Shown piece by piece: positions 48,905 through 57,582 of a DNA stretch of 64,000 nt. A model generated the notes under the pieces. It was given only the letters and a program-made list of their open reading frames with translations. It was not told the origin of the DNA and searched no databases. The DNA is from Archangiaceae bacterium. GTDB taxonomy: Bacteria > Myxococcota > Myxococcia > Myxococcales > Myxococcaceae. Made by a program: the position numbers and the translations under genes. Numbering within the stretch: the first letter of the stretch is position 1; every line of letters begins with the position of its first letter. The DNA is taken from assembly GCA_016714225.1 (NCBI GenBank), contig JADJNS010000012.1:124001-188000 (forward strand), read 5' to 3'.

Positions 48905-50565
48905 GGCGCGCGCGCGGCCCTCGCGGGCAGAACCTGGCGCTGCTGGCGCTGACCATGCTGCTGGTCACCCTGATGGTGCTCATCACGCTGGGCATCGCGC
49001 AGCGCATTCGCGAGAACCACGAGCTCAATGATCTCGCCGACGCCGCCGCCTACTCGAGCGCGGTCGCCAACGCGCGCGCCTTCAACGACATCGCCATCAT
49101 CAACCGCCTGCAGGTCAGCTACTGGGTCTCGATGGCGGCCAACGAGAGCCTGATCAGCTGGACCAGCTACGCCCGCGGGCTGTGGAACGCGTCGATCAGG
49201 AACCTCGACGGCATCGAGGGGAAGATCTCTTCGACGTGGCTGCCGCCCACCGCGTGCGGAAAGGTCAGGGCCGACGCCCACACCGCGGCGCAGCGCCTGC
49301 GGGCCTCGTTCGTCACCGCGATGGCAGGCTGGGAGGGCGCCGACATCGCGGCGGGAATCGAGACCAAGGACATTCAGTCGGTGATCGCCACCCTGCGCGC
49401 CGAGACGCGCGGCGACCCGACCGACAATCAGCTTTTCCCCGACGGCATGAAGAACCGGCTGTTCGACGAGCGCAAGACCCAGAGCCTCGCCAAGCGCATC
49501 GTGATGGAGTCGGGCCTCACCGACGTGACGGTGGTTCCCCCGCTGGGCGGGCCCACGGGCGGAGCGGCCGGCGTCTCGTCGCGCGAGGTGGGCGACTACG
49601 GGCTGGGTCTGTACACCGACTGCGAGTCGAGCCAGACCGGCCTGTGCAACGGCGCCACTCCCGGCAGCTGGAGCGAGGCGGTGGTCGAGGCGGCGATGGG
49701 CACCCGCGGCAACCCCTTCACCCTGGTGCGCGGGGTGCGGCCGCCGATCGTCGACGCCGCCTGGGCGCAGGCGGCGACGAACCTGCCCTGGGACAGCAAC
49801 CTCGCCTTCGGCGACGGCACCCCGTTGGGCAGCGCGTACTGGAGCACCACCGCGTCTGGGGGCGCCGACGCCAGCCCGGTGTTCGCCTGGGCCGATGATC
49901 GCGGCTCACTCACCACCACCATGAGGAGCAACACCGGGGGCTGCGCCACCCCCCACTCGACGGCGGCCGGGGCCCACGTCAAGACCACCGACGAGATCGA
50001 CACCAGCGATCAGCACGACTGGTTCCCCGACGACGTGGGCATGGACCACGACCAGATCGGGATTCCCGAGAAGTACCACACCGTCGGCGACTGCACGCCG
50101 CTGTGCCCCAGCGTCTGGGTGCGGCAGGTGCACTTTCACCCCGCGCGCGGCAAGCCCGAAGACGCGTACGGCCAGCCCAAGTCGGTGGTGATGCTGGTGC
50201 GCGACACGGCGCTCGCCGGCACCACCCGCCAGCCGTGGAAGCTCGACTTCCGCTTCTTCTTCAGCGGCGCTGGCTCGCGCTTCGACAACCGGGGGCAGCA
50301 GCTTCACACTGCGAGCCTCGGCGGCGCGCTGCCCATCGCGCACCAGGGCGCGGTGGCGACCGCGATGACCTACTACCATCGCAAAGACACGTGGCGGGAG
50401 TACCCGAACCTGCTCAACCCCTTCTGGCGCGCCACCCTGGTCGCCGCCGACATCGACGAGGGCTCGCGCGACGACCTGGCCTCGGTGCTCTCGCGGCCTG
50501 CCGAGGCGTGGCAGGGCGGGGCTTACGATGCCTTGCTCTCGGCCGGCTACCGGGGGCTGCATTGA
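48901..50565 (+). CDS. TadG-like / Flp-assembly protein, cassette 2
   Basis: 554 residues from GTG 48901, overlapping the previous stop (GTGA). Basic start (RRARGPRGQN), helix (LALLALTMLLVTLMVLITLG), then ELNDLADAAAYSSAVANARA and FNDIAIINRLQVSYWVSMAA, the same pattern as the protein at 22185. A large outer region has few Cys and several Asp/Gly-rich stretches (ETRGDPTDNQLFPDG). The end (YHRKDTWREYPNLLNPFWRA) parallels the cassette 1 protein (FHRPDDWRMPPNLFDPYWKA), confirming homology along the whole length. Confidence 0.75.
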   Translation: MRRARGPRGQNLALLALTMLLVTLMVLITLGIAQRIRENHELNDLADAAAYSSAVANARAFNDIAIINRLQVSYWVSMAANESLISWTSYARGLWNASIRNLDGIEGKISSTWLPPTACGKVRADAHTAAQRLRASFVTAMAGWEGADIAAGIETKDIQSVIATLRAETRGDPTDNQLFPDGMKNRLFDERKTQSLAKRIVMESGLTDVTVVPPLGGPTGGAAGVSSREVGDYGLGLYTDCESSQTGLCNGATPGSWSEAVVEAAMGTRGNPFTLVRGVRPPIVDAAWAQAATNLPWDSNLAFGDGTPLGSAYWSTTASGGADASPVFAWADDRGSLTTTMRSNTGGCATPHSTAAGAHVKTTDEIDTSDQHDWFPDDVGMDHDQIGIPEKYHTVGDCTPLCPSVWVRQVHFHPARGKPEDAYGQPKSVVMLVRDTALAGTTRQPWKLDFRFFFSGAGSRFDNRGQQLHTASLGGALPIAHQGAVATAMTYYHRKDTWREYPNLLNPFWRATLVAADIDEGSRDDLASVLSRPAEAWQGGAYDALLSAGYRGLH

Positions 50566-51686
50566 TCCCGGGGCGCCGAGCTCGGCCAATCTCTTCGTTG
50601 CGGGCTGCGGCGTGTCCTCCTGGCCATGCTGCGGCCACTCCGGTCGCTCCTCGCCCGCGCCTCGACCCTGGCTCGAGCTCGACGCTCCGGGGCGCTGCAG
50701 GCAGGCGCGGCCAGGCCACCGTCGAGCTGGCGCTCGGCGCGCTGGTGCTGGTCACGGTGATCATCTTCGGCATTCACTTCGCCGAGGTGGGCTACCTCTC
50801 GCTCAAGGTTCAAGAGGCCGCCACCTTCGCCGCGTGGGAGGCGACCGGCCGCCGCGTGCAAGATCTCGGCGCCGGCACCGACGCCCCGTTCGATGCCATC
50901 GTCGGCGGGCCCTCGGCGGTGGGGCCGCTGGCGCGCGCGGCCTACCGCGACTTCAACGGGCTCTCGTCGGTCGACACCGGCGCCGATCAGGTGGTGAAGG
51001 GGCTGACCCGCGGTCAGGGCCTCGCGGTGACCTGCACCCGCAACGACGCGCTCAGCTTTCGGCCCACCACCACCGCGTCGAAGGTGTACTTCGACACCGG
51101 CGGCATCTCGTGCCGGGCCGAGGCGCGGCTGTCGGCGGCCCACTTTCCCACCCGCTTCCTCGACCAGGCCGACGGCTTCTTCAAGGCGCAGCAGTACGAC
51201 GCGCGCGGCGCCGCCCAGGGCGGAGCGATGAAGGTCTGCTCGATGGGGCGCGCGGTCGGCGGCAGCTGCGGCGGCTCGATGTCGCTGTTGCTCAACGACT
51301 GGGGCCTCGCCGGAGACGCCGAGAAGGCCGAGTGCCGGCTCACCGTGGGCAACCCCGGCGGCTGCGACAGCTCGACCGGCGGCTCGCCCGCGCCGCCGCC
51401 CAACACCGTCTACAAAGAGGCGGTGCGGCGCATGTGGTCTCCGTCGTTCTCGGGCGCGGTGACCTTCGCCATGCAGTACGCCGGAGCGGCGCCGGCGCGG
51501 CCCAACGAGTTCTGGTTCAGCTACGCCGGGCTCGAGAGCGGCTACCTCACTCAGAACGGCGGCGAGGGCAGGGGCGAGTGGCACACCGGCGGGCCGGGTG
51601 TGGCCACCAGCACCGTGCCCGACCTCGAGGTGGCGAAGAGCTGCTTCCTCGGCATGCCGGGCCGCCCGGGGCAGGGGTGCCCCTGA
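50562..51686 (+). CDS. Second TadE-like pseudopilin, cassette 2, with repeat-derived leader
   Basis: 374 residues starting at TTG 50562, overlapping the preceding TGA (TTGA) as in the cassette 1 gene at 24751. No ATG or GTG precedes the prepilin motif. The leader is about 50 residues. Codons about 5-40 are encoded by dispersed repeat copy B (50575-50681), then GRRG|QATVEL with Glu +5 and a hydrophobic helix (GALVLVTVIIFGIHFAEV). The outer domain is Gly/Ala/Ser-rich with several Cys. The counterpart at 23741 has only a 12-residue leader. The alternative start TTG 50598 would shorten, but not remove, the repeat-coded part. Confidence 0.68.
   Translation: MIPGRRARPISSLRAAACPPGHAAATPVAPRPRLDPGSSSTLRGAAGRRGQATVELALGALVLVTVIIFGIHFAEVGYLSLKVQEAATFAAWEATGRRVQDLGAGTDAPFDAIVGGPSAVGPLARAAYRDFNGLSSVDTGADQVVKGLTRGQGLAVTCTRNDALSFRPTTTASKVYFDTGGISCRAEARLSAAHFPTRFLDQADGFFKAQQYDARGAAQGGAMKVCSMGRAVGGSCGGSMSLLLNDWGLAGDAEKAECRLTVGNPGGCDSSTGGSPAPPPNTVYKEAVRRMWSPSFSGAVTFAMQYAGAAPARPNEFWFSYAGLESGYLTQNGGEGRGEWHTGGPGVATSTVPDLEVAKSCFLGMPGRPGQGCP
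50575..50681 (+). repeat. Approx. 107-bp dispersed repeat, copy B
   Basis: Reverse-complement match to 26051-26156 at about 87% identity over 107 bp. Starts with the palindrome GCCGAGCTCGGC and ends with CTCGAGCTCG. In this copy the repeat lies inside the leader region of the TadE-like gene. Confidence 0.8.
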
Positions 51687-52354
51687 GCGCGGGCCTGGCG
51701 GTGTGGCTGGTGCTCGCCGCCACCGACGCAGGAGTCGCGCCCCGCTTCGACTGGGACGTGCCCAAGCTGCTCGCCGACGCGCGGGTGGGCAGCGGCCGCA
51801 TCGACGTCTCGGGGCTGCCGCTCGACATGCACGTGGTGCGCTCGGGGTGGAAGGCCAACGAGCTCGCCATTCACTACGCGCGCCGCTTCATCGAGGCGGG
51901 CTTCTTCATACCGCCCGACCAGAAGCCGTTTCCCGGCTCGAGCCTGCGCCGGCTCACCGCGTTCGACCCGGTGACGATGCAGTCGTACACGCTGATCTTC
52001 TACGCCGAGGAAGACGGCACCACCACCGTGGTGCTGGGGGCGGCAGATCTCGGCCACCGGCGCGCGGCGGGGCTCGAGCGCTTTCCCGCTCCGGTCTTGC
52101 CCGGGGCGCGCGCGGCCACCGTGTTCGAGCTCGAGGCCGCGCGGGCGCTGTCGTTCACCACTGCCGCCAGCGAGAGCGAGCTCGCTTCGTTCTACCGGCA
52201 GACCCTCATCGGCGCCGGGTGGCGCGAGCGCGCGCCCGGCAGCTACGTACGCGCCGGCCGGCAGCTGCGCGTGATGGTCAAGCGCGAGGGCCCGGCCGGG
52301 CCGCTCGCGGTGGTGGTGCTCGAAGACGCCGACCGCGGCGAGCCGGCAAAGTGA
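51677..52354 (+). CDS. Secreted/periplasmic protein, cassette 2
   Basis: 225 residues from GTG 51677, overlapping the previous gene by 10 bp. Short signal-like start (MPLSAGLAVWLVLAATDAG), then a domain with ARRFIEAGFFIPPDQKPF and ELASFYRQTLIGAGWRERAP, the same helix-strand units as the protein at 24751. It is the fourth gene of the cassette, so gene order 1-4 is the same as in cassette 1. Function unknown. Confidence 0.68.
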   Translation: MPLSAGLAVWLVLAATDAGVAPRFDWDVPKLLADARVGSGRIDVSGLPLDMHVVRSGWKANELAIHYARRFIEAGFFIPPDQKPFPGSSLRRLTAFDPVTMQSYTLIFYAEEDGTTTVVLGAADLGHRRAAGLERFPAPVLPGARAATVFELEAARALSFTTAASESELASFYRQTLIGAGWRERAPGSYVRAGRQLRVMVKREGPAGPLAVVVLEDADRGEPAK

Positions 52355-52392
52355 GCGCCGGCTTTTTCGGGCACGGTCACTTGAGCACGTGA

Positions 52393-52410
52393 ACGTCTGA
52401 CGAGAGACGT
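52393..52410. terminator. Small hairpin between convergent genes
   Basis: ACGTCT-GACGAG-AGACGT, 6-bp stem, located about 40 bp after cassette 2 and 60 bp beyond gspN. No T-tract. Weak evidence for termination. Confidence 0.3.
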
Positions 52411-52471
52411 GACAATCAGTGGGTGAGGCGTGCCGGTGCCCGTGCCCGCCGTCGATGCGCTGCTCGCGGCG

Positions 52472-53398
52472 TCAGCGAAAGTTCGGCCGCCCCAGGTACC
52501 CGGTGAGCCGCCCCATGCGGAAGTTGGGGTCTTTGGGGTCGGGGCCGATCATCGACAGCGCGCTGCCGATGAGGCCCAGGCGCTTGACGAACTCGGGCTC
52601 GGCCTTGATGCGCACCTCGATGCTGGGCTCGGAGTACTCGATGCGCTTGGCGAGCTTGAGGGTGCCGCTGGCCTGCAGCTCGAGGTCCGAGCTCTTGGCG
52701 TGAAAGTCGTCGACCTTGCCGGCGCCCTTGTCGAAGCTGAGCTTCGCCAGGTCCCCCACGCCGATCTTCGGCAGGTCGAGCGGGGTGGGCTCGGGCCCGA
52801 ACTGCGCCAGCACCATGTTCACCGTGCCGCCGTTGATGGTTAGGCCCTTGGTCTCGAGCGCGACGGTGCCGCTGGTCGCTCCGAAGTCGGGCTCGGCCGC
52901 GCCGCCCCCCACCGAAGCCTTGGGAATCTTCAGGTCGACCTCACCGCTGATGGTGCCCGCGAAGTCGATGCCCGAGAACCCCTTCATGTTGCCCTTGCTC
53001 ATGTCGAGATCATCGACCACCACCGAGATGCCGGTGGTCGACAGGCCCGAGACCTTCGCCGCGATGCTGCCCTCGAGCAGCTTCGCCTTCACCGCGACGC
53101 CGGGGGGAAACAGGGTGGGGCTCACCGAGAGCGAGTCGATGCGCAGCGCCTCGGGCGGCTTCTCGGCGGTGGGGTCGCCCTTCTTCGACAGCTGCACGTC
53201 CGACGCGCGCACGCTGAAGAAGCCAGGGCCCATCGAGCCGATGCGCACCAGGTAGCCGGCCGAGTCGGCCTCGTTGCGAATGCGCTCGCGCAGCGCCTCG
53301 TAGGGGAAGGTGATGAAGAACGCGGCGACCAGCGCGAAGAAACCGAACGCGGTGTACGCCAGCGCGCGCTTCCAGGGCTTCAGGGTCTGCTCGGCCAT
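52472..53398 (-). CDS. gspN: Type II secretion protein GspN
   Basis: 308 residues. N-terminal membrane helix (AYTAFGFFALVAAFFITFPY, about 14-33) and a periplasmic domain of beta strands organised in AsmA/GspN-like repeats (LRIDSLSVSPTLFPPGVAVK, SGTVALETKGLTINGGTVNM, ASGTLKLAKRIEYSEPSIEV). The last gene of the gsp operon; it starts 1 bp after gspM. GspN is an accessory protein present in only some T2SS operons. The call rests on position and the N-terminal pattern (FPYEALRERI). Confidence 0.75.
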   Translation of the reverse strand: MAEQTLKPWKRALAYTAFGFFALVAAFFITFPYEALRERIRNEADSAGYLVRIGSMGPGFFSVRASDVQLSKKGDPTAEKPPEALRIDSLSVSPTLFPPGVAVKAKLLEGSIAAKVSGLSTTGISVVVDDLDMSKGNMKGFSGIDFAGTISGEVDLKIPKASVGGGAAEPDFGATSGTVALETKGLTINGGTVNMVLAQFGPEPTPLDLPKIGVGDLAKLSFDKGAGKVDDFHAKSSDLELQASGTLKLAKRIEYSEPSIEVRIKAEPEFVKRLGLIGSALSMIGPDPKDPNFRMGRLTGYLGRPNFR

Positions 53399-53399
53399 G

Positions 53400-53951
53400 T
53401 CAGTTCTTCGCCTTGTAGGTGGCCACGGTGAGCCAGGCGGTGAGCGTCTCTCCGCCGGGGCGCGGCTCGAGGCGCAGGGTCTTCACCTTCACCAGGCCTC
53501 CGGGCGCCGCCTCGACCGCGGTGAGAAAGTCGACCAGCCGGTTGAGCTTCACGTCGGTGAGCGACAGCTCGACCGCGCTCTCGACGATCTTGTCGCCGTC
53601 GAGCGGCACGTCGGCCTTGGGGTTGATCGACGGCAGCTCGATGCTCGCCTTCTGGGCCTTCTCTTCCAGATAGGTGAGCAGGCGAATGTTGCTGGCCTTG
53701 AGCTGCGACTCGACGGCCATGCGCCGGGCCTCGCTGTCTCGGAAGGTGGCGGCGAGGGTCTGCACCTCGTCGAGCTTGCGCATCTTGGCCATGGTGCGAT
53801 CGCGAATCGCGTCGGCCTTGGCCGAGAAGCTGAAGCTGATGAGGAACACCACGAACACCAGCACCGCGCCGCCAGCGCCGGCCACCAGGCGCTTCTCGCG
53901 CGCCGAGAGGTTGGCGAACTGGGCCTGCAGCCTCGCGAGCAGCTCTTTCAT
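53400..53951 (-). CDS. gspM: Type II secretion protein GspM
   Basis: 183 residues. LSAREKRLVAGAGGAVLVFV at the start is the typical GspM entry: a cytoplasmic amphipathic segment with SAREKRLV, one membrane helix (about 24-43), then a coiled-coil and a small ferredoxin-like periplasmic domain (LVDFLTAVEAAPGGLVKVKT, LRLEP). GspM forms the inner-membrane platform with GspL. 45 bp separate it from gspL. Confidence 0.82.
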   Translation of the reverse strand: MKELLARLQAQFANLSAREKRLVAGAGGAVLVFVVFLISFSFSAKADAIRDRTMAKMRKLDEVQTLAATFRDSEARRMAVESQLKASNIRLLTYLEEKAQKASIELPSINPKADVPLDGDKIVESAVELSLTDVKLNRLVDFLTAVEAAPGGLVKVKTLRLEPRPGGETLTAWLTVATYKAKN

Positions 53952-53996
53952 GCTGCACCTTGGGGAGGCGGGAGGGCGCGTCGGAGCGTCGAAGGG

Positions 53997-55538
53997 TCAT
54001 GACGAGGTCTCCGCCGGGCAGTCGATCTGGATGTCGAGACGGAACTGCACCTTGCTGCCGTCTTTGCTCTTCTCGACCTTGCCTTCCTTCACCTCGCGGA
54101 AGCACTTCTCGTTCTTGATGGCGGCCACGATGTCTTCGACGTGCTTGCTCGAGTCGGTCTCCATGCGCGCCGAGATGCGGTCGAGATCGATGACGATCTG
54201 ATCGGCCGACACCGGAAACTCGGTGGGCAGCACCCGGGTGAGGTCGGCGAGCAGCGACACCGCCGACCGCTTGGGAATCGCGGCGGCCGGGCTCTCTTTG
54301 CCCTGCAGCATGTTCAGCGCGATGTCGAAGTTCTTCTCGCACCGGCCCAGGTAGCGGTTGGTGATGTCGCACAGCATCGCGTCGACCGCCTTCTCGCGGC
54401 GCTCGAGCACGGTGTTGCGCACGATGCCGCTGGCGATCAGCAGCACCAGCAGCACGCTTGCGAAGGTGGCCAGCTGGCCCAGCTTGTCCGAGATGAAGTC
54501 GAGGTCGCTCTTGAACGCGAACTCGTTGCGCCGCAGGTTGAAGCGGGGAGCCTTGGCACCCGAGGCGCCGCCGCGCTGCGCCAGCGCATACGCCTGGCAC
54601 ACCTGTGGGGTGGGGCCGGGCAGGGCGGCCTTGGCATCGTTGGGCAGCTCGAGCAGCTTCACCGGTACCCCCAGGTCGGCGCTGAGCTGCTCGGCGAGGC
54701 CCGGCAGCTTCGCGGTGCCGCCGCAGAGGTAGACCGCGTCGATGGTGTGCTTCGAGCGCGCCGAGTACGACTTCAGCGTCGACTTGAGCTCGCGCAAGAT
54801 GCTCTGCATGCCGCGAATGAAGGCGTTCGCGGCCCGCTCGGCGTCGGGGCCGACCACGTGCTCTCCCAGCGCGGCGTGGTCGTCTTTCCACGTCTGGGCC
54901 TCGGGAATCGGAATCTTGAACTCGGTGGCCAGCGCCTTGGTGAGCGCCAGGCCGCCGCCGGCGAAGGTGCGCGCCAGCTCGACGCCCACGCTCTGCCGGC
55001 CCACCGCCACGCAGGTGCGCTCGTGGCCCAGGTCGACCACCGCCACCGCGTTCTCGGTCGGGGCGGTGAGCGGCAGCAGGTTCTGCAGCACCAGCGCGGG
55101 GTGGGTGACGATGCGGGGCTCGACCTTGAGCTCGCGCAGGGTCTCGAGCAGCCGGGTGAGCTCGTCTTTCTTCACCACGCCGACCAGCAGCTGGCTGCCG
55201 GCCGCGTCGACCGAGGCCACCTGGTAGTCGTAGGCGGCCTCCGACAGGTCGAACGGCAGCTGCTCTTCGACCTCGAACGCCAGCGTCGACTCGATGCGCT
55301 TGGGGTCGGAGAACGGCAGCGCGATGGGGTGGGTGGCCATCGAGAGGCCGGGCACCGAGACCACCACCTGGTCGATGAGGCCGAAGCTCTTGCCGAGCAG
55401 CTCGGTGACGGCGGCCTTGAGGTCACCGGTGTGGCGCACCTCGGCGAAGTGCCGCAGCGTCGAGCTGCGCATGGCAGTCTCGAGCAACACGCCCTTCACC
55501 GAGTACGCGCCGAGGTCCAACCCCAAGATCCTGGCCAT
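53997..55538 (-). CDS. gspL: Type II secretion protein GspL (actin-like)
   Basis: 513 residues. The cytoplasmic half is a full ASKHA/PilM-like domain (MARILGLDLGAYSVKGVLLE, DQVVVSVPGLSMATHPIALP, VAVVDLGHERTCVAV, YLCGGTAKLPGLAEQL). A membrane helix follows near 355-375 (ASVLLVLLIASGIV), then a periplasmic domain. The complete actin-like motif set is more like PilM than the reduced domain of enterobacterial GspL. It links GspE to the platform. The start overlaps the gspK stop (TAATG). Confidence 0.85.
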   Translation of the reverse strand: MARILGLDLGAYSVKGVLLETAMRSSTLRHFAEVRHTGDLKAAVTELLGKSFGLIDQVVVSVPGLSMATHPIALPFSDPKRIESTLAFEVEEQLPFDLSEAAYDYQVASVDAAGSQLLVGVVKKDELTRLLETLRELKVEPRIVTHPALVLQNLLPLTAPTENAVAVVDLGHERTCVAVGRQSVGVELARTFAGGGLALTKALATEFKIPIPEAQTWKDDHAALGEHVVGPDAERAANAFIRGMQSILRELKSTLKSYSARSKHTIDAVYLCGGTAKLPGLAEQLSADLGVPVKLLELPNDAKAALPGPTPQVCQAYALAQRGGASGAKAPRFNLRRNEFAFKSDLDFISDKLGQLATFASVLLVLLIASGIVRNTVLERREKAVDAMLCDITNRYLGRCEKNFDIALNMLQGKESPAAAIPKRSAVSLLADLTRVLPTEFPVSADQIVIDLDRISARMETDSSKHVEDIVAAIKNEKCFREVKEGKVEKSKDGSKVQFRLDIQIDCPAETSS

Positions 55539-56911
55539 TAGTCTTCCCTCCAGTAGACGAGGCGGCCGAGCGCATCGTCGAGACGAATCACCGCGGTGAT
55601 CTGCCGCGTCACGTCGCCCGCGGTGCCCTCGACCCTGATGCGGTAGGTCTGGCTCTTGTCGCCGATGAAGCGGTTGGCCTGAATGTTCGAGGTGATCTCG
55701 GGGGCGATGGCCACACCGGCGCTGGCGATGATGTTGACGAAGTCAGAGGTCGACATGCCGAACAGCGCGAACACCCGCGCGGTGCGGATCTTCTTGATCA
55801 GCGTGTCGATGAACACCGGGTCGACCAGGCGCGGGTCGGGCCGCAGCGGGTCGGCGAGCGAGCGAATGGCGATCTCGAGCAGGGCAGGGTCGTCGGTGTT
55901 GATGTTCATGCGCGCGTTGACGTCGGGGTAGACGGTCAGCCGGTCTTTGAAAGCCGCCATGAAGCGGTCGTTGACCCCGTGCACCATGTACAGCTCGTCG
56001 AGGCTGTCGAACTTGCCGTTCTTGGCGCGGTAGCGCGGGTCGAACTTGTCGTAGTTGTAGTTCTCGTCAGAGAAGCCCTTGATGAAGGGGTCGCCCTGGT
56101 TGGTGAAGTTGAGCGTCGAGCCCACCTCGTCCTCGTCGATCCAATCTCTCAGGGCGGTGATCACCTCTTGCGGCGTGGCCTTCACCTTGTTGCTGTCTTC
56201 CCTCTCGAAGAGGAACTCGTACTTCTTGTCGTTGAGGGTGGTCATCAGCTGCGCCAGCACCACCTGGGCGGTGCGCGCGGGCGAGTCGAGCTTGTTCAAG
56301 TTGATGCGCTCTTCTTCGTCGGTGATGACGGTGTCGAAGCAGCCCTCGAAGCCGCCGAACTTGCGCGACTTCTGTGCCGCGGCCAGCTCGGGGTTCTCGG
56401 TGTCGAAGTCGAACTTGGGCGACGACTTGGGCCCCAGGCCGCCCTTCTTCGTGTCGTCTTCTTCGGGCACCATCGCCGCGAGCATGTGGCAGTCGATCTT
56501 CGCCATGCGCCACAGCTGAATCGACATGGTCGAGGGCTGCGGGGTGCCCAGGCCGCCCAGCGCGCCCGCCGCCCCTGCCGCGCCCGCGCCCCCGCCGAGC
56601 AGCCCGGCCAGGCCGCCTGCCCCGCCGGCGCCGCCCATCAGCTGCGACAGCATCCCGCCGATGTTGGGAATCTGAATCGCGTCCATCTGCTTCTGGAAGC
56701 GCAGCATCAGCCGCGCCAGCCCGATGCCGCTCTTGGCCAGGTAGTGGGCGCGCATCTCGTCGCGCGCGTTGGTCGACATGCGCTGCTCGACGATGGCGTT
56801 GTAGCGGTTCTCTTGCGCCAGCAGCGCCAGCACCGCGAGCCCCACCAGCACCATCAGCAGCGCCACGCCGCGCTCGGCCCTGCGGCCCTTCTTCACCGGT
56901 CGGCGGCTCAT
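55538..56911 (-). CDS. gspK: Type II secretion minor pseudopilin GspK
   Basis: 457 residues from ATG 56911, overlapping the gspJ stop (ATGA). RRAERG|VALLMVLVGLAVLALL is the prepilin site; as usual in GspK, no Glu at +5. A large GspK insert follows (AHYLAKSGIGLARLMLRFQK, DEEERINLNKLDSPARTAQV, FDSLDELYMVHGVNDRFMAA, MNINTDDPALLEIAIRSLAD). A Gly/Ala-rich low-complexity segment near 100-120 (GGAGGAGGLAGLLGGGAGAA) is extra. GspK caps the pseudopilus tip with GspI and GspJ. Confidence 0.9.
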   Translation of the reverse strand: MSRRPVKKGRRAERGVALLMVLVGLAVLALLAQENRYNAIVEQRMSTNARDEMRAHYLAKSGIGLARLMLRFQKQMDAIQIPNIGGMLSQLMGGAGGAGGLAGLLGGGAGAAGAAGALGGLGTPQPSTMSIQLWRMAKIDCHMLAAMVPEEDDTKKGGLGPKSSPKFDFDTENPELAAAQKSRKFGGFEGCFDTVITDEEERINLNKLDSPARTAQVVLAQLMTTLNDKKYEFLFEREDSNKVKATPQEVITALRDWIDEDEVGSTLNFTNQGDPFIKGFSDENYNYDKFDPRYRAKNGKFDSLDELYMVHGVNDRFMAAFKDRLTVYPDVNARMNINTDDPALLEIAIRSLADPLRPDPRLVDPVFIDTLIKKIRTARVFALFGMSTSDFVNIIASAGVAIAPEITSNIQANRFIGDKSQTYRIRVEGTAGDVTRQITAVIRLDDALGRLVYWRED

Positions 56912-57582
56912 TGGAACCTCGGGAACTCGGTGTTGAGCATCACCCGCGCCTGGGTGACGTACTTCACCTCTTTGCCGGTCTCGTCGACCGCGGTGAGCAC
57001 GATCTTCACCCGGGTGGGCAGAATCGACTTTCGCTCGGTGCGGCGGGTGTCCCACTCGTCGACCCACTGCTTCTTGTCGCTGTCCCAGTACTGGAACTCG
57101 ATCTTCTTGCAGCCCTCGTAGAGCGTCTCTTCGGTGCCGCCGCGCTCCATGCGCTCTTCCAGCAGCGCCTTCTCGCGGCGCATCAGGTCGGTGCGGCCGC
57201 GCGCGTCTTTCTCGGTCGAGGTCTTCATCGAGTACTCGACCACCATCTGGTCAGACTCTTTGGCGTCGGCGTAGAGCCGCTGGTGGGCCAGCGAGGTGAA
57301 CAGCAGCTTCTCGTGCGCGCCGACGAAGTTGGTGGGGCGGTCGAACGCGTCGCGGTAGCGCTTGGCGTCGTAGCGGTCAGAGACGTAGGCCGCGCTGATC
57401 TCGCGCTCCATGCGGTTCATCGCGGTGCGCAGCATGCGGTACTTCTCGGCCTGCGCCTCCATCACCTCTTTGGTGCCGGCGGTCGAGTTGAACGCGAAGC
57501 CCAGGGTGAGCCCGATGAACGCGGTCACCGCCACGGCGATGGTGACCTCGAGCAGGGTGAAGCCCGATGCGCGGCGGCTCAT
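56908..57582 (-). CDS. gspJ: Type II secretion minor pseudopilin GspJ
   Basis: 224 residues from ATG 57582, overlapping the gspI stop (ATGA). MSRRASG|FTLLEVTIAVAV is the prepilin motif with Glu +5. The globular part contains MNRMEREISAAYVSDRYDAK and RVKIVLTAVDETGKEVKYVT, fitting GspJ. Confidence 0.9.
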   Translation of the reverse strand: MSRRASGFTLLEVTIAVAVTAFIGLTLGFAFNSTAGTKEVMEAQAEKYRMLRTAMNRMEREISAAYVSDRYDAKRYRDAFDRPTNFVGAHEKLLFTSLAHQRLYADAKESDQMVVEYSMKTSTEKDARGRTDLMRREKALLEERMERGGTEETLYEGCKKIEFQYWDSDKKQWVDEWDTRRTERKSILPTRVKIVLTAVDETGKEVKYVTQARVMLNTEFPRFQ

